A stretch of DNA of 22,934 nucleotides from Bacteroidetes bacterium UBA1947 (GTDB taxonomy: Bacteria; Bacteroidota; Bacteroidia; Chitinophagales; Chitinophagaceae): NCBI GenBank assembly GCA_002336915.1, contig DDET01000026.1, positions 166,927 to 189,860 of the forward strand, in the 5' to 3' direction. The notes under the pieces are model-generated. The model searched no databases, had not been told where the DNA came from, and saw only the letters and a program-made list of their open reading frames with translations. The position numbers were made by a program, and so were the translations under genes. Shown here one piece after another: positions 6,703-14,996 of the stretch (positions are counted from its first letter, which is position 1; each line of letters starts with the position of its first letter).

Positions 6703-7236
6703 TTAATTTTCAATGGCCGCTATCAGCTTAGGGTCATTGGCCCGCACCTTTGGGTCAAAGACAGCCACCAGCTCCCCTGCCTCATTTATCAGGTATTTCT
6801 GGAAGTTCCATTTCACTTCGCTGTCTTTCAGGTGGTTGTATTCTTTTTCGGTCAGCCATTCAAAGATCGGTGCCCTGCTCGTGCCTTTTACGCCCACTCG
6901 CGCAGCTATCGGGAAGTTGACTTTGTAGTTCTTCTTCCGGTATTCAGTTGCTGTTTTTCCGGCTCCCGGGGCTATCCCAAAGTCATCAGCAAGAAATCCT
7001 ACCACCACAAGTTTGCCATTGTATTTTTTATATAGTGCATCCAGTTCCGCATACTGCGGATCTTCCGATGCATACCATGGCGCATTTACTATCAGGATCT
7101 TTTTTCCCTTGAATGTGGAAAAATCTATATCGCTGCCATTTAGCGCTGTTACCTTAAATTGATAAATGCTGGCCGGTACATCCTTATTCGAGGGTGCAAA
7201 AATGAACAGGAATAATGTTAACAGGGCTATCTTCAT
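6703..7236 (-). CDS. Glutathione-peroxidase-fold protein lacking the catalytic cysteine
   Basis: A 177-aa exported protein (hydrophobic N-terminus 1-14) with an unmistakable GPx framework: KGKKILIVNAP (44-53), PQYAELDALYKKY (60-72), LVVVGFLADDFG (76-87), and KWNFQKYLINEAGELVAVF (142-160). In active enzymes the first block reads NVASxCGxTPQY; here residues 51-62 are NAPWYASEDPQY, placing Ala56 at the peroxidatic Cys/Sec. In the second block FPCNQFG has become FLADDFG, so the catalytic Gln is Asp85 and the block Cys is Ala83. The Trp-Asn pair (W143-N144) remains. The protein has no cysteine at all, and Ala56 is a GCA codon, so this is not a selenocysteine artefact. It should not be a thiol peroxidase. 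A structural or binding role is inferred, possibly with the nearby cytochrome peroxidase genes. Confidence 0.8.
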   Translation of the reverse strand: MKIALLTLFLFIFAPSNKDVPASIYQFKVTALNGSDIDFSTFKGKKILIVNAPWYASEDPQYAELDALYKKYNGKLVVVGFLADDFGIAPGAGKTATEYRKKNYKVNFPIAARVGVKGTSRAPIFEWLTEKEYNHLKDSEVKWNFQKYLINEAGELVAVFDPKVRANDPKLIAAIEN

Positions 7237-7253
7237 ACTTAAGTTTTATTTTA

Positions 7254-7283
7254 TAAATGTAGTGCTTTTTATTGTACCGCAAA
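7254..7283 (-). promoter_or_regulatory. Candidate promoter of the GPx-like gene
   Basis: On the minus strand TTTG (7283 down to 7280) is followed after 18 bp by TACATTTA (7261 down to 7254), one mismatch from TAnnTTTG. The ATG starts 17 bp later, the same spacing as for the NimA-like gene. It lies between the cytochrome c stop codon and the GPx-like gene, so that gene may be transcribed on its own as well as by read-through. Confidence 0.45.
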
Positions 7284-7305
7284 AAAAATGGACATGGTAT
7301 ATTCC

Positions 7306-7689
7306 TCAGGGTTTTTTTTGTCCCTTGGCTGTCGCTGCATTTGTTTTCCTGTAGCGCAAAAATACAAGCACCTGGTTTAGCTGTTCCTGGTTCATTTTTC
7401 TCGCCACAGCATGGTTCATGGGGTCCCCGTTTAAAAACCTGGCGGAGTAATTATCAAATTGCACTTGGCTGAAGTTCGGTATGCTGTCTTTCCCTCTGGT
7501 AAATATACCATGGCATTCTGAGCAGTTTATCCTGTACAGCTCTTTGCCCTTTTCAAATAATGCTATCAATTCCTTGCGCCTTCCTTCGGGATAGTTCGCC
7601 GGTATATCATAGGTAACCTTAGCTGTACTGGCACACTGGCTCAGCAATATGCCCAGGGTAATTATAAGTATGGAATTAATATTACGCAT
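7306..7689 (-). CDS. Small monohaem c-type cytochrome
   Basis: A 127-aa exported cytochrome. One CXXCH haem-attachment site, CSECH, is at 56-60 in GKELYRINCSECHG, the usual class I opening. The likely distal Met ligand is in the HAVARKMNQEQLNQVLVFLRY helix near the C-terminus. The N-terminus is a signal peptide; Cys19 after LLSQ could be a lipidation site, although Gln at -1 is unusual, so it may be lipid-anchored or soluble in the periplasm. Its start is 11 bp after the stop codon of the di-haem peroxidase gene, a clear cotranscription arrangement. It is therefore a good candidate for that enzyme's electron donor, which is an inference from context. Confidence 0.85.
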   Translation of the reverse strand: MRNINSILIITLGILLSQCASTAKVTYDIPANYPEGRRKELIALFEKGKELYRINCSECHGIFTRGKDSIPNFSQVQFDNYSARFLNGDPMNHAVARKMNQEQLNQVLVFLRYRKTNAATAKGQKKP

Positions 7690-7700
7690 TAACTATCGGT

Positions 7701-9614
7701 TTAATAATCTCCTCCCACTTTTCTTGTATTCAGTTCTTTTTTCGAAGAGTTGGGCAATTGTCTCGGTGGCACATCGAAAGTAATATTTTCATTCAACGAG
7801 CGGATGAATGAAATCAATTCTTTTTTTTCGGTTGGGCTTAGTTTTAGAGAGTCGCTCGGGAGAGTTTGGTTGCTCACCTTCAATTTTTTGCCCGTGCCGC
7901 CGCCCGCATCATAAAAATCTATTAGTTGCTCCAGGCTGTTAAAAACACCATTATGCATATAGGGCTTGGTGTGCGCAGCATTTCGTATAGTGCCTGTACG
8001 AAAGGCGCCCACCATTTCAGCGGCGGGATTTATATTATATCGTCCCTTGTCCTCGCTTAGCTTGCTATAGGCGGTGTCGGCCGGTGTGCCCAGCACTTCA
8101 AATTCAGAGCTGATGTAAGGAGGGGCCACGCCATTAAACTGCGGTACAAAATGACAGGTAGCGCATTTGGCCTTGCTCATAAATAAGTTGAACCCGCGTA
8201 TGGCCTCCCTGTCCAGCGTTTGCTTATTGTTCATTGCCTCATCGAAAGGAGCGTAATACTTGCTGAAGCCACCGTAATAGTAAGTCACTGCCGATATGAT
8301 GTGCTCCAGTGTTATTTCTTTTACTTCCGGCGTTGTTTTAAGCAGTTTTTTAAACACTGCCTTATATTCCTTGCAGCTCAATACCTTTTCTACTATTTCT
8401 TTTTCACTGCCGCCCATTTCTTCCGGGTTTGTCATCACAGCTTCTGCCTGGCTGTGCAGGCTCAGTTGCTTTCCGTCCAGCATCAGCAGGTGATTGTATA
8501 TGACGTTTATCAGGCTGGGGGTGTTTCTTTGCAAGCGTTGTTGCTGGTTGAAGCTGAGACTGCTGGCAAACGATGTGTCGGTAAAATATTCTGTCGGTTT
8601 GTGGCAGGATGCGCAGCTTCTTTCATTATTACCCGATAAAATCGGGTCATAAAACAGCATTTTGCCTGCAGCCTTTATTTCGTCCAGCGCTTTCGGGTCC
8701 TCCACAAGCGCGTAGATGCCTTTTATATTTTGCGCCCTGTACAGCTGCTTATTGAAAATAGAGCCGCAGCTGTTTTCCAGGCAATAGTCGTTAAAGCTCT
8801 GGGAAATGATATGGTACTGGCTGAGCAGTTGTTGATTGATTGCGAATAAGGGATTCACGAAATCTCTGATAAAGCTGAAGTGGTCAAATTCCTCGAACGA
8901 TACAGGCTGCTTGTTTACAAATTCCTCCATTTTATCGTAAAGCGCCATGTACGCTCCGCTCAGCGGGCTTCTGTCAAAGCTCCTATTATAAGACCGGTAG
9001 ATATCTTTTACCCCTGCTATCATTGATCCCAACTCAGGTATTATATTTTTACTGTCCGGGCATTCAAAGCCCGTGGTATAGATTGCAGCAAGGTTTAGAA
9101 GGTACAGTCGGTTGCAGAGAAAGAAGTGGTCCGGTTGGTCCAGCAGTTTTGTGGTAGAATCGGCCCTGTAGCTGACAAGGGCCCCTTCCGATAGTTCTAA
9201 TAAATGCAGCAGCGTGTCCTTGTTTACATGCTTTCCATTCAGGTACATCTCTGCCAGTGTCAGTCCTGCGCCTTCTCTCTTGTACGGTTTTTCAAATTTT
9301 TCAAAAACCTCGTTTTCCCACTCCACGGGTAATGGCCCGTTTATTTTTTTATAGTTCACCGGTTCCAGGTAGCGTAGCCAAAAGTCTATGTTCTTAAGCT
9401 TCAGCCTTGCAGCTTCAATGCCTTTTTTTATATCGCTCCGGCCCCTGTCGTTTTGCAGCTCGGTTTTTTTGATCAGGCCTATTAAATCTTGTTGCTCTTT
9501 GTCAAATTCGTCTATCGATACGGTATAGAAAGTACGGTAGCTCGTGTTAGGGGGCTTCATAGAAAACGAGCTGAGAACAGCTACGATCGATAATATCACC
9601 ATTGCTTTTTTCAC
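7701..9614 (-). CDS. Di-haem cytochrome c peroxidase (MauG/CcpA family) with a long N-terminal extension
   Basis: A 637-aa periplasmic protein, about twice the length of a standard bacterial cytochrome c peroxidase. The peroxidase part starts near residue 305: haem 1 site CASCH at 334-338, the QRNTPSL and SLHSQAEAVMTNPEEMG segments, haem 2 site CATCH at 484-488, and the family-typical GTIRNAAHTKPYMHNGVF (541-558). It should reduce hydrogen peroxide using electrons from a small cytochrome. The first ~300 residues are helix-rich and unassigned; an imelysin-like domain is possible but unproven. The start at 9614 is GTG and yields a proper signal peptide (KKAMVILSIVAVLSSFS); an ATG at 9602 lacks the basic N-region but sits 16 bp after a weak -7-like TAGCTTTA (9619-9626). 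The small cytochrome gene follows 11 bp downstream. Confidence 0.88.
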   Translation of the reverse strand: MKKAMVILSIVAVLSSFSMKPPNTSYRTFYTVSIDEFDKEQQDLIGLIKKTELQNDRGRSDIKKGIEAARLKLKNIDFWLRYLEPVNYKKINGPLPVEWENEVFEKFEKPYKREGAGLTLAEMYLNGKHVNKDTLLHLLELSEGALVSYRADSTTKLLDQPDHFFLCNRLYLLNLAAIYTTGFECPDSKNIIPELGSMIAGVKDIYRSYNRSFDRSPLSGAYMALYDKMEEFVNKQPVSFEEFDHFSFIRDFVNPLFAINQQLLSQYHIISQSFNDYCLENSCGSIFNKQLYRAQNIKGIYALVEDPKALDEIKAAGKMLFYDPILSGNNERSCASCHKPTEYFTDTSFASSLSFNQQQRLQRNTPSLINVIYNHLLMLDGKQLSLHSQAEAVMTNPEEMGGSEKEIVEKVLSCKEYKAVFKKLLKTTPEVKEITLEHIISAVTYYYGGFSKYYAPFDEAMNNKQTLDREAIRGFNLFMSKAKCATCHFVPQFNGVAPPYISSEFEVLGTPADTAYSKLSEDKGRYNINPAAEMVGAFRTGTIRNAAHTKPYMHNGVFNSLEQLIDFYDAGGGTGKKLKVSNQTLPSDSLKLSPTEKKELISFIRSLNENITFDVPPRQLPNSSKKELNTRKVGGDY

Positions 9615-9751
9615 TGCTTAAAGCTAAAAAAAAATTGCCTTCATTCAGCGGATGACCTGCACCTGTTGCCGCCCTTCTATTAACTGTTTGTAATATTTAG
9701 GTCTTTTTTGCAAAATATCGGGCTAATTAGTAGTATTTCATTACATTTAAC

Positions 9752-11638
9752 ATGACAATTATCAGGTATACCACCTGTATGCAACGTACTCTATATATGC
9801 CACAAATGACGCAAACTATCTCAGCCCTTCAAAAAAGGTGGAACGCACTTGCTAAACAATTTCGCAACAGCATATTGCTCTTATTAGGCTTTCTCTTGTT
9901 TGGCCAAAGGGCAGGGGCCCAGGGTACCTGGGTTCCAATAGCCGGCCTTGCCCCGGATTATAATGCAGGTGTAATGATCCTGCTTACCGATGGCAGGGTA
10001 ATGGTGAAGACCTCCTCGGGCGGCAACGACTGGATAGGCAATACATGGGATATACTGACCCCCGATATACACGGTAGTTACGTGAACGGCACATGGACAC
10101 AAGCTGCGCCAATGGCGGATACACGTCTGTATTATTCCTCGCAGGTATTGAAGGATGGTCATGTTTATGTTGCCGGTGGTGAATATGGCACGGGGCGTGC
10201 CGCTACCGAGATATATTACCCTGAGTCTGATACATGGGTGCCGGGTCCCGTCCCGGTTGATGTTCTTGATACTTTTTCTGATGCCAACTCAGAGATACTT
10301 CCCGATGGTAAAGTACTCCAGGCTATTGTAAATTACTCGGGCTGGGGTGGCAACCACCACATATACATTTATGATCCTGCAACTAATACATATACATCGG
10401 GGGCAGATTGTTTAGGCTCCAACAATGAGTCAGCCTGGGTAAAACTACCGGATAGCAGTATTCTTTATGTAGATATCGGCTCCACTAATTCCGAGCGTTA
10501 TATACCGGCCACAAATACATGGGTGGCTGATGCCTCACTACCCGTAGGCTTGTATGATCCTTACGGTTTCGAGACAGGTGCAGCTTTTATGCTGCCTGAT
10601 GGCCGCGCATTTTTCATCGGCTCTGCCAGCTATACTGCTTTTTATACGCCTTCAGGTAATACAAGCCCTGGTACATGGTCTGCAGGCCCTGCCATCCCCG
10701 GCAACTATGGTGCTCCTGATGCCGCCGCCGCTATGATGGTTAATGGTGTAGTTCTTTGCGCATTTTCGCACACGCCTTCGGCCGACAGCGTTTTCTGGTC
10801 ACCCATGAAGTACTTCGTTTTTGATTATACTACCAATGCATTTGTGCCCATTACTGCTCCGGATGGTACCGACAGCGTGATAGCCCCTTGTTACTATTCC
10901 AATATGCTTTGCCTGCCTGATGGCTCCATACTTTATGGCCAGCAGGGCGATGACCGCTATTATGTCTACAAACCCGATGGCGATCCTTTGCCTATGGGCA
11001 AGCCGGTAATAGACAGCATCATCGCTGTCAATTGCGATACCTTCATGGCCATCGGCAAGATGTTCAATGGCATTACTGAAGGCGCCTGTTATGGCGATGA
11101 TTGGCAGATGGCGACAAACTATCCCCTTGTTCGTCTTAGCCGAAACGATACTGTTTATTATGCTAAGACCACCAACTGGAATAGTACAGGTATTATGAGA
11201 GGCTCATCTCCCGATACCACGACATTTGTTTTACCTGCGGGCATGCCCCTCGGCACATATGCCCTGCGTGTGGTGGCAAATGGTAATCCTTCCGATACCT
11301 TTGCATTAACCATGTGTGGTACTCCCGGCCCCGTCGATACCGATACCGTTGTCACGCCTGTCGTGGTGCAAAATGTAAAATCTGCAAACAAGAATATCAG
11401 CGTTTATCCGAACCCTGCTAAAAAACTGACCACAATTGCATTTGATTGCAAAACTGCCGGCGAGTACAATATAAAGCTGGTTGATGTGGCTGGGCGCATA
11501 GTGAAAGAAGCAAATGGTACTGCCGTTCGCGGCCGCAATACCTACAGCCTGCGTTTGGAGAATATTCCTAAAGGTATCTACACCGTCCAGGTTCGCGAGG
11601 CAGACGGGCTCGACAAAACGAAACTGGTTATTGAATAA
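9752..11638 (+). CDS. Secreted kelch-type beta-propeller protein with galactose-oxidase-like C-terminal domain and T9SS type A sorting domain
   Basis: Up to 628 aa. A signal peptide core ILLLLGFLLFGQRAGAQ (41-57) predicts cleavage near A56. Residues about 59-415 hold at least six propeller blades marked by repeated DG turns: LLTDGRVMV, VLKDGHVYV, ILPDGKVLQ, KLPDSSILY, MLPDGRAFF and CLPDGSILY. Residues about 418-520 match the immunoglobulin-like domain that follows the propeller in galactose-oxidase-like proteins (GITEGACYGDDWQMATNYPLVRL, YYAKTTNWNSTG). I do not see the galactose oxidase copper/radical residues, so an oxidase function is not claimed. Residues 547-628 (SVYPNPAKK to KLVIE) are a T9SS type A sorting domain. 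In-frame ATGs at 9779, 9797 and 9806 are also possible; the N-region before the hydrophobic core is long from 9752. Confidence 0.85.
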   Translation: MTIIRYTTCMQRTLYMPQMTQTISALQKRWNALAKQFRNSILLLLGFLLFGQRAGAQGTWVPIAGLAPDYNAGVMILLTDGRVMVKTSSGGNDWIGNTWDILTPDIHGSYVNGTWTQAAPMADTRLYYSSQVLKDGHVYVAGGEYGTGRAATEIYYPESDTWVPGPVPVDVLDTFSDANSEILPDGKVLQAIVNYSGWGGNHHIYIYDPATNTYTSGADCLGSNNESAWVKLPDSSILYVDIGSTNSERYIPATNTWVADASLPVGLYDPYGFETGAAFMLPDGRAFFIGSASYTAFYTPSGNTSPGTWSAGPAIPGNYGAPDAAAAMMVNGVVLCAFSHTPSADSVFWSPMKYFVFDYTTNAFVPITAPDGTDSVIAPCYYSNMLCLPDGSILYGQQGDDRYYVYKPDGDPLPMGKPVIDSIIAVNCDTFMAIGKMFNGITEGACYGDDWQMATNYPLVRLSRNDTVYYAKTTNWNSTGIMRGSSPDTTTFVLPAGMPLGTYALRVVANGNPSDTFALTMCGTPGPVDTDTVVTPVVVQNVKSANKNISVYPNPAKKLTTIAFDCKTAGEYNIKLVDVAGRIVKEANGTAVRGRNTYSLRLENIPKGIYTVQVREADGLDKTKLVIE

Positions 11639-11675
11639 ACAGGGACACGAAAAAACTGGTACGCAGAACTGCGGC

Positions 11676-11709
11676 AAAAAAAAGCGCTTCATTTTGAAGC
11701 GTTTTTTTT
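11676..11709. terminator. Bidirectional rho-independent terminator
   Basis: A perfect 7-bp stem CGCTTCA (11685-11691) with TGAAGCG (11695-11701) and a 3-nt loop is flanked by eight A residues (11676-11683) and eight T residues (11702-11709). It works in both orientations and sits between the convergent secreted-protein genes ending at 11638 (+) and 11716 (-). Confidence 0.92.
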
Positions 11710-11715
11710 GCAAGG

Positions 11716-13746
11716 TCAGTAAATGCTAAGTTTTCTGACGAACTGTTTACCGCCGGACATTATAACTGCCTGGTATACCCCCGGTGCTACCTTAGGCAAG
11801 TTGATTATGGTACTATTGGATTCAATATTTTCCATTCGGTATATTTCCTTGCCAGTCATATCGTTCAGGAAAAATGTACCCTTACCAAAAACTTGATCTA
11901 AATGAAGTGTTATCTGTTCTTTGGCCGGATTGGGATACAGTTCAATGGAGTTGTTGTTTTGTTGTGATAAAATATTAAGCCCGGCTATCGGAGTACCGGT
12001 TTCTTGTTCTTCAATATGCCCATCTTCGGGTTCGTTTACCGTTTTATAATAGCCGCTGTTGCAATCCTTGATAGTTATTACCGGGGTCCTGTTCGCAGCC
12101 TGGTAAGCGCTCCATACAGGGGAGGACGGAAAAATCGTTGTAACGATCCACTGCAGGTCTAGCAGTTGATCTGTCGAAAATGTTGGATTAGCATCCGTAT
12201 AAGTTTGCAAACAGCTCTGTTCGTCTGCATTTACGTCTATGGTAACGAATTTCTGACTCAAATGTATTGCGTCCAGTGACACAACCGGGTTTATCATTGC
12301 AAATCCCTGGGTTGGATCATTATTTATTTGCACGGCGAAGTGTTTGTATAATCTTCCCACGTCTTCTAGCAAGGAGTTGAGGGCAGTGCTATTGCCGGTT
12401 AAGTAATCAATAGAAGCCTGCGTTCCGGCAGTTGATGGCTGAATCTTATGCCAGTTATAGCTATTGCCCAATCCCCCCGTGACTGGGTTATATGACCAAT
12501 TTGCATTTGAGAAGAATGGATTTACGTTGCCATACCCGGGCTGCAGGTTGGGGAGAGGTATCGTGTAGTTTTGGTCATGTAGTCTTACTTGCTGGCCGAT
12601 TATAGTATGTGAACCATTTGGCCCTTCATACACCCGGTCGGCCCATTCATCGGGCAGTTCTCGTATTTCCATGTAGCTGATCCCGGGACTTACTTTCAGG
12701 TTCTGGTCCACGTGAGAAACACCCCATGCTAAATTACCGTGACCATCGAAACGATTAGAGAGAATATAATAGCCTCCATTTACCGGGTCCTCCCACATGT
12801 CAATGCCATAATATCCGGCTGAATAGGAATAACCAGGGGATATATAAGTACTGGAGGGGTGATATGATTTTTTATAAATAATATTAAGCGTTGCAGGATC
12901 TATTACCATGGCCATAATACCCGAGGGGCAGTTGTCACCTACATTTGCCGATCCGGTAATAAATAATTCATTGTTACTGTTAAGCTTCATGCACAAAGCC
13001 ATATCGTAGTCAGTATATAAACCCTGGCCGCTTTCCCAGGTTAACTGGCTGTTGAAAGATACACTGAAGCTGGGGTTGATATTATACACCGCTATGAAGC
13101 TTTCTTTTCTCATTGAATAAGTAGTAGGCTCTGACGGATATTGGGTAGCGGTCCCCGTTGTATATCCACACACGTATATTTTGTTGTTATAGCAAAGGCT
13201 GTGCGTGGCATATACATTGCCGGGGTTGTTCGTACCCTGGAATTTAAAATACCTGCTGCTAATTCCGGTCCCGGTTGAGTCAACTTCAAGGCACATGAAA
13301 AAATCACGTTCTGCACCCGGATTTTTTTGCCGTATCTGTAGCGTAACCCAATACCTATTGTTGGTATACATTGTAAAGTCGACGACTTTATACGACCACC
13401 AGCTTGTTACATTTGCCGGGTTTGATGCAAATGTTCCAAACCAATACTTATTCAGCAAGGTGCCGCTTGAACTGATTTTAAGGCAATGTAGTCCGTCATA
13501 GCCGGCAAATGGCCCTCCAAGTGAGTAAACAACTTGTGGGTCATACACAGTGCCAAATGCCAGGTAGTTGGAAGAATTTGGGATTTGAACAACAGTGTAA
13601 CCTTTGAAATTTCGCTGCATGGCAGTTGTATTATTGTACGATTTAACTACAGCTTTACTCAGCGCAGGAAATAATAGTAAAACAAAAAGAATGACGATTT
13701 GTGTTAGCCGCTGCCAGTTAGCAGGCAATTTTAATGTTGCTTTCAT
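11716..13746 (-). CDS. Large secreted protein with T9SS type A sorting domain
   Basis: A 676-aa exported protein. The start was set at the ATG at 13746; three codons upstream, 13755 is only a TTG. The signal peptide is residues about 1-34 (QIVILFVLLLFPALSKA). The body contains recurring hydrophobic-aromatic strands with turns such as NNKIYVCGYTTG, NNELFITGSANVGD and NGGYYILSNRFDGHG, which suggests a beta-propeller of a delta-60/kelch-like sort, but no family was recognised. The last ~77 residues, from SIELYPNPAKEQ through GVYQAVI to RKLSIY, form a T9SS type A sorting domain, so the protein is exported across the outer membrane and probably anchored or released at the surface. It is not in an operon: the opposite-strand neighbour shares its terminator and clpP diverges upstream. 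Confidence 0.82.
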   Translation of the reverse strand: MKATLKLPANWQRLTQIVILFVLLLFPALSKAVVKSYNNTTAMQRNFKGYTVVQIPNSSNYLAFGTVYDPQVVYSLGGPFAGYDGLHCLKISSSGTLLNKYWFGTFASNPANVTSWWSYKVVDFTMYTNNRYWVTLQIRQKNPGAERDFFMCLEVDSTGTGISSRYFKFQGTNNPGNVYATHSLCYNNKIYVCGYTTGTATQYPSEPTTYSMRKESFIAVYNINPSFSVSFNSQLTWESGQGLYTDYDMALCMKLNSNNELFITGSANVGDNCPSGIMAMVIDPATLNIIYKKSYHPSSTYISPGYSYSAGYYGIDMWEDPVNGGYYILSNRFDGHGNLAWGVSHVDQNLKVSPGISYMEIRELPDEWADRVYEGPNGSHTIIGQQVRLHDQNYTIPLPNLQPGYGNVNPFFSNANWSYNPVTGGLGNSYNWHKIQPSTAGTQASIDYLTGNSTALNSLLEDVGRLYKHFAVQINNDPTQGFAMINPVVSLDAIHLSQKFVTIDVNADEQSCLQTYTDANPTFSTDQLLDLQWIVTTIFPSSPVWSAYQAANRTPVITIKDCNSGYYKTVNEPEDGHIEEQETGTPIAGLNILSQQNNNSIELYPNPAKEQITLHLDQVFGKGTFFLNDMTGKEIYRMENIESNSTIINLPKVAPGVYQAVIMSGGKQFVRKLSIY

Positions 13747-14013
13747 GTGATACAATTTTAGTGAAATGAAAAATATTAGGTAAGGGTATATTCCGGGTGA
13801 TCTAAGCTATTAAAAAATTGATTCAGGTGCAAGGAAAATTTCGAAGATTCATGCCTTTCTCCGACTGATAAACTGAAAGTTAAAATTGCTTAGACCTGCT
13901 AGTAATAATGCGCTACTGAGGCCCTCAGCCATCTTCCCCTAAATAGGGAAAATAATTTTGCACTATTTCTAAACCATGGACTATACTCCACTACTTATAC
14001 TTGCATAAAAAAA

Positions 14014-14583
14014 ATGGAGCAAACAGAACCCAAAATTATCCTGCCCGAAAATTATCTCCTTCGTACTAAGTTGCTGGAAGAACGCAAGATATTCCTCTGG
14101 AGCGCAGTTGAAGATGACAGTTCAAAGATACTGGTTGAGCAGCTCATGTATCTCGAGGCACAACAGCCGGGGGAGCCCGTACATATGTATATCAACTGTC
14201 CCGGTGGCATGGTCACTGCTGGCTACGCCATTTACGATCTCATGCAGGCCATATCTGCGCCTGTTTATACCTATTGCATGGGCCTGGCTGCAAGTATGGC
14301 TTCCGTTCTTCTCTCCGGTGGTGCAAAAGGCCATCGTTATATATACCCTGCAGCCGAAGTCATGATCCATCAGCCCAATATGGGTGGCTTCCGCGGCAAT
14401 TCGGCCGATATCGAAATAAATGCAAAGCAGGTGATGAAAACCAAAGAGCTGACAGCTGCAATACTGGCCGCCAATTGCGGACAGTCAAAAGCTAAAGTGC
14501 TGAAAGATTTCGATCGCGACTATTGGATGAATGCCGAAGAATCGTTGGCCTATGGGATAGTGGATGCCATAATAACTGCTTAG
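14014..14583 (+). CDS. ClpP-family serine protease, stand-alone
   Basis: A 189-aa peptidase of the ClpP fold, expected to assemble into a barrel and degrade unfolded proteins with an AAA+ partner. The catalytic triad is intact: S94 in GLAASMAS, H119 in VMIHQP, and D169 in DFDRDYW. INCPGGMVTAGYAIYD (60-75) is the usual oxyanion/handle region. It begins near the mature N-terminus of E. coli ClpP, so no propeptide is present. Sequence is divergent at several normally fixed spots (RKIFLWSAVEDD, NMGGFRGNS), and no clpX lies beside it, so it is more likely a second ClpP paralogue than the housekeeping copy. A weak -7-like TATACTTG lies at 13996-14003. Its stop codon overlaps the convergent MerR gene. 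Confidence 0.88.
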   Translation: MEQTEPKIILPENYLLRTKLLEERKIFLWSAVEDDSSKILVEQLMYLEAQQPGEPVHMYINCPGGMVTAGYAIYDLMQAISAPVYTYCMGLAASMASVLLSGGAKGHRYIYPAAEVMIHQPNMGGFRGNSADIEINAKQVMKTKELTAAILAANCGQSKAKVLKDFDRDYWMNAEESLAYGIVDAIITA

Positions 14584-14969
14584 GCAGCCCACCTCATTTC
14601 CGGTAGGCTTATTACATGCCCTGTCTTTTTGCCCAGCAGCAATTGTTGCTCCCTGTTAAGCTGCAGCTTCATGGCATGCAGCTTTTCTATTGTTGCGTCT
14701 ATACCGGTTATCTTTCTTTCTACTACCTGTATCAGTTTCGATATGTCCAGCACTTGTATCGATTGTAGTACCAGCAGCTCCCTTATTTCTTCAAGCGTAA
14801 ACCCCAGCTCTTTATACTTGCGTATCGCATTAAGCACATGCACTACTTCTTCAGGATAGTCCTTATACTTGCTTTTCCTTTTAGGCAACACTACTAGTTC
14901 TATCTTTTCATAAAATCGTATAGTGTCTTTACTAAACCCCGTGCGCTTTGATAATTGCCCAATTAACAT
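14580..14969 (-). CDS. MerR-family transcriptional regulator
   Basis: A 129-aa regulator. The winged helix-turn-helix occupies about 1-70: MLIGQLSKRTGFSKDTIRFYEK is the classic MerR opening (DNA-contacting TIRFYE), and IRKYKELGFTLEEIRELL follows. Residues about 78-115 form the dimerisation coiled coil. It contains no cysteine, which rules out CueR/ZntR/SoxR-style metal or iron-sulfur sensing; the short C-terminal tail offers no obvious ligand domain. A candidate operator/promoter lies just upstream. The gene is convergent with clpP and their ends overlap by 4 bp, so transcription of one could interfere with the other. The target regulon is unknown. Confidence 0.9.
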   Translation of the reverse strand: MLIGQLSKRTGFSKDTIRFYEKIELVVLPKRKSKYKDYPEEVVHVLNAIRKYKELGFTLEEIRELLVLQSIQVLDISKLIQVVERKITGIDATIEKLHAMKLQLNREQQLLLGKKTGHVISLPEMRWAA

Positions 14970-14978
14970 AATAGTGCT

Positions 14979-14996
14979 TTTGTGTAAAATTACAAA
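14979..14996 (-). promoter_or_regulatory. Candidate MerR autoregulatory promoter/operator
   Basis: An imperfect palindrome TTTGT (14979-14983) and ACAAA (14992-14996) with an 8-bp AT-rich centre overlaps TAATTTTA on the minus strand (14992 down to 14985), one mismatch from the -7 consensus. The merR ATG begins 15 bp later. The -33 element is poor. Autoregulation is inferred from position only. Confidence 0.35.

Noticed and set aside
7067..7072. Selenocysteine or sequencing explanation for the missing GPx active-site residue
   Set aside because: The codon at the peroxidatic position is GCA (Ala), not TGA, and a second motif (FLADDFG) is changed as well; a single-base error cannot explain both.
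8220..8639. Open frame of 139 codons antisense to the di-haem peroxidase
   Set aside because: The opposite strand contains both CXXCH haem motifs in frame; this is a shadow.
13747..13755. Upstream extension of the secreted protein gene to 13755
   Set aside because: The codon there is TTG; the ATG at 13746 gives a complete signal peptide and is preferred.
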